Assembly (NCBI GenBank): GCA_023265785.1
Contig: JAHFSL010000151.1
Coordinates: forward strand, 1-6,414
Direction of reading: 5' to 3'
From: Candidatus Coatesiibacteriota bacterium
GTDB lineage: Bacteria > Oederibacteriota > CAKKQC01
Length of the DNA stretch: 6,414 nt
Numbering within the stretch: the first letter of the stretch is position 1; every line of letters begins with the position of its first letter. The notes beneath the pieces are model-generated. The model was not told where the DNA came from and made no database searches. It saw only the letters and a program-made list of their open reading frames with translations. Below are positions 5,716-6,414 of the stretch, piece after piece. The translations under genes were made by a program, and so were the position numbers.

Positions 5716-6414
5716 CCGTGGGCTGGTCGGCGGCACGCGCCATGGCGGTCCGGGAGATCCGGCGCTTCTACCGTCAGCCGGGCCGGCTGATCGGTGCCAT
5801 CGGCACCCCGGCGGTGTTCTGGGCCCTGCTGGGCGGCGGATTCGGCCACTCCCTGGTGGTGCCGGGCGACGGCGCCCTGCGGTTCTTCTACCCCGGCATG
5901 GTGCTCCTGACCATCCTGTTCACGGCCGTGTTCGCCTCCCTGCCGGTGATCGAGGATCGCCGGGGGGGATTCCTGCGGGCGGCGTTGGTGACTCCGGCGC
6001 CGCGGGCCGCGCTGGCGCTGGGGCTGGCGGCCGGTGGCGCGATGGTGGCCGCGGCGCAGGCGGCCGTCCTCCTGCTCGCGGCCCGGCCGCTGGGCTACAC
6101 CGTGGGTCCCCTGGGTCTGGCGGAGGCGGCCGCGGTGTGCGCGCTCCTCTCCGTCGGGTGTGCCGCGCTGGGGGTGGCGGCAGCCTGGCGGGCCGGCACC
6201 CCGCAGGCGTATCACGCCGTCATGAACGTCGTCCTGATTCCCGGCTGGCTCCTGTCGGGCGCGGTCTTTCCGGCGGACGGTGCGCAGGGCTGGGTCCGGC
6301 TGATGATGCAGGTCAACCCGCTCTCCTTCGCGGTGGCGGCCATCCGGCAGACCCTGGGTGACCCGCCCGTGGCCGCGGGGACGGCGTTTGCCTCCGTGAC
6401 CGCCAATGTCGTGG
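5712..6414 (+). CDS. ABC-2 type permease, NodJ/DrrB-like (permease 2), 3' end cut by window
   Basis: The frame is open from the ATG to the last base, giving 234 residues with no stop, so the C terminus lies beyond the window. Family members are usually 250-280 residues, so only the final membrane helix and tail should be missing. An N-terminal cytoplasmic helix (1-27, with RRFYRQPGRLIG) leads into membrane segments near 28-46, 62-80, 98-122, 135-157 and 168-187. Family hallmarks are FFYPGMVLLTILFTAVF (58-74), the loop EDRRGGFLRAALVTP (81-95), and MMQVNPLSFAVAAIRQTL (198-215), which matches the ABC-2 signature near the last helix. It is an inner-membrane exporter subunit, expected to dimerise and pair with ATPase 2, whose stop it overlaps as ATGA. 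I recall similar ATPase/permease pairs near heme-copper oxidase assembly genes in several phyla, but nothing in the window tests that. The substrate is unknown. Confidence 0.9.
   Translation, partial: MTVGWSAARAMAVREIRRFYRQPGRLIGAIGTPAVFWALLGGGFGHSLVVPGDGALRFFYPGMVLLTILFTAVFASLPVIEDRRGGFLRAALVTPAPRAALALGLAAGGAMVAAAQAAVLLLAARPLGYTVGPLGLAEAAAVCALLSVGCAALGVAAAWRAGTPQAYHAVMNVVLIPGWLLSGAVFPADGAQGWVRLMMQVNPLSFAVAAIRQTLGDPPVAAGTAFASVTANVV

Noticed and set aside
4860..6215. - strand open frame of 451 residues opposite ATPase 2 and permease 2
   Set aside because: It lies opposite two genes with intact motifs and is arginine/proline/serine-rich without any recognisable domain.
5567..6361. + strand frame of 264 residues overlapping the end of ATPase 2 and permease 2
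   Set aside because: The true frame for this stretch is the permease that starts at 5712 and runs open to the window edge with clear ABC-2 motifs; this one is glycine/arginine-rich shadow sequence.

Overview
This is a compact, GC-rich bacterial segment with no intergenic stretch longer than about 50 bases. It holds two serine tRNA genes, four complete protein genes plus one more complete gene overlapping its neighbours, and one gene cut by the right edge. The long shadow reading frames on both strands, the GTG starts and the 4-base gene overlaps fit a high-GC bacterium with a streamlined layout. I cannot assign a phylum: nothing here is lineage-diagnostic, and SerRS, ArgC and ABC-2 exporters are all widespread.

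Left part (1-2507). Two class II serine tRNAs, anticodons UGA and GCU, lie in tandem on the + strand. Facing them on the - strand, with only 2 bases between the tRNA end and the stop codon, is serS for seryl-tRNA synthetase, the enzyme that charges both. serS is the second gene of a - strand pair with argC (N-acetyl-gamma-glutamyl-phosphate reductase, arginine biosynthesis); the two overlap by GTGA. The enzyme and two of its substrates therefore sit side by side, and any serS read-through transcript is antisense to the tRNAs.

Middle (2508-2555). A 48-base divergent control region separates argC from a + strand ABC operon. A -10-like hexamer on each strand lies so close to its start codon that both transcripts could be leaderless or nearly so.

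Right part (2556-6414). Four overlapping + strand genes encode two ABC-2 type export systems of different kinds: ATPase 1 with a large, internally duplicated permease of about 12 membrane segments, then ATPase 2 with a NodJ/DrrB-like permease that runs off the window. The junctions are ATGA, GTGA and ATGA, so the operon is probably one transcript with coupled translation. No substrate can be read from the sequence. I see no mobile element, CRISPR array, riboswitch or clear intrinsic terminator. The window looks like an ordinary chromosomal region; its most interesting points are the tRNA-Ser/serS convergence and the two unlike exporters fused into one operon.
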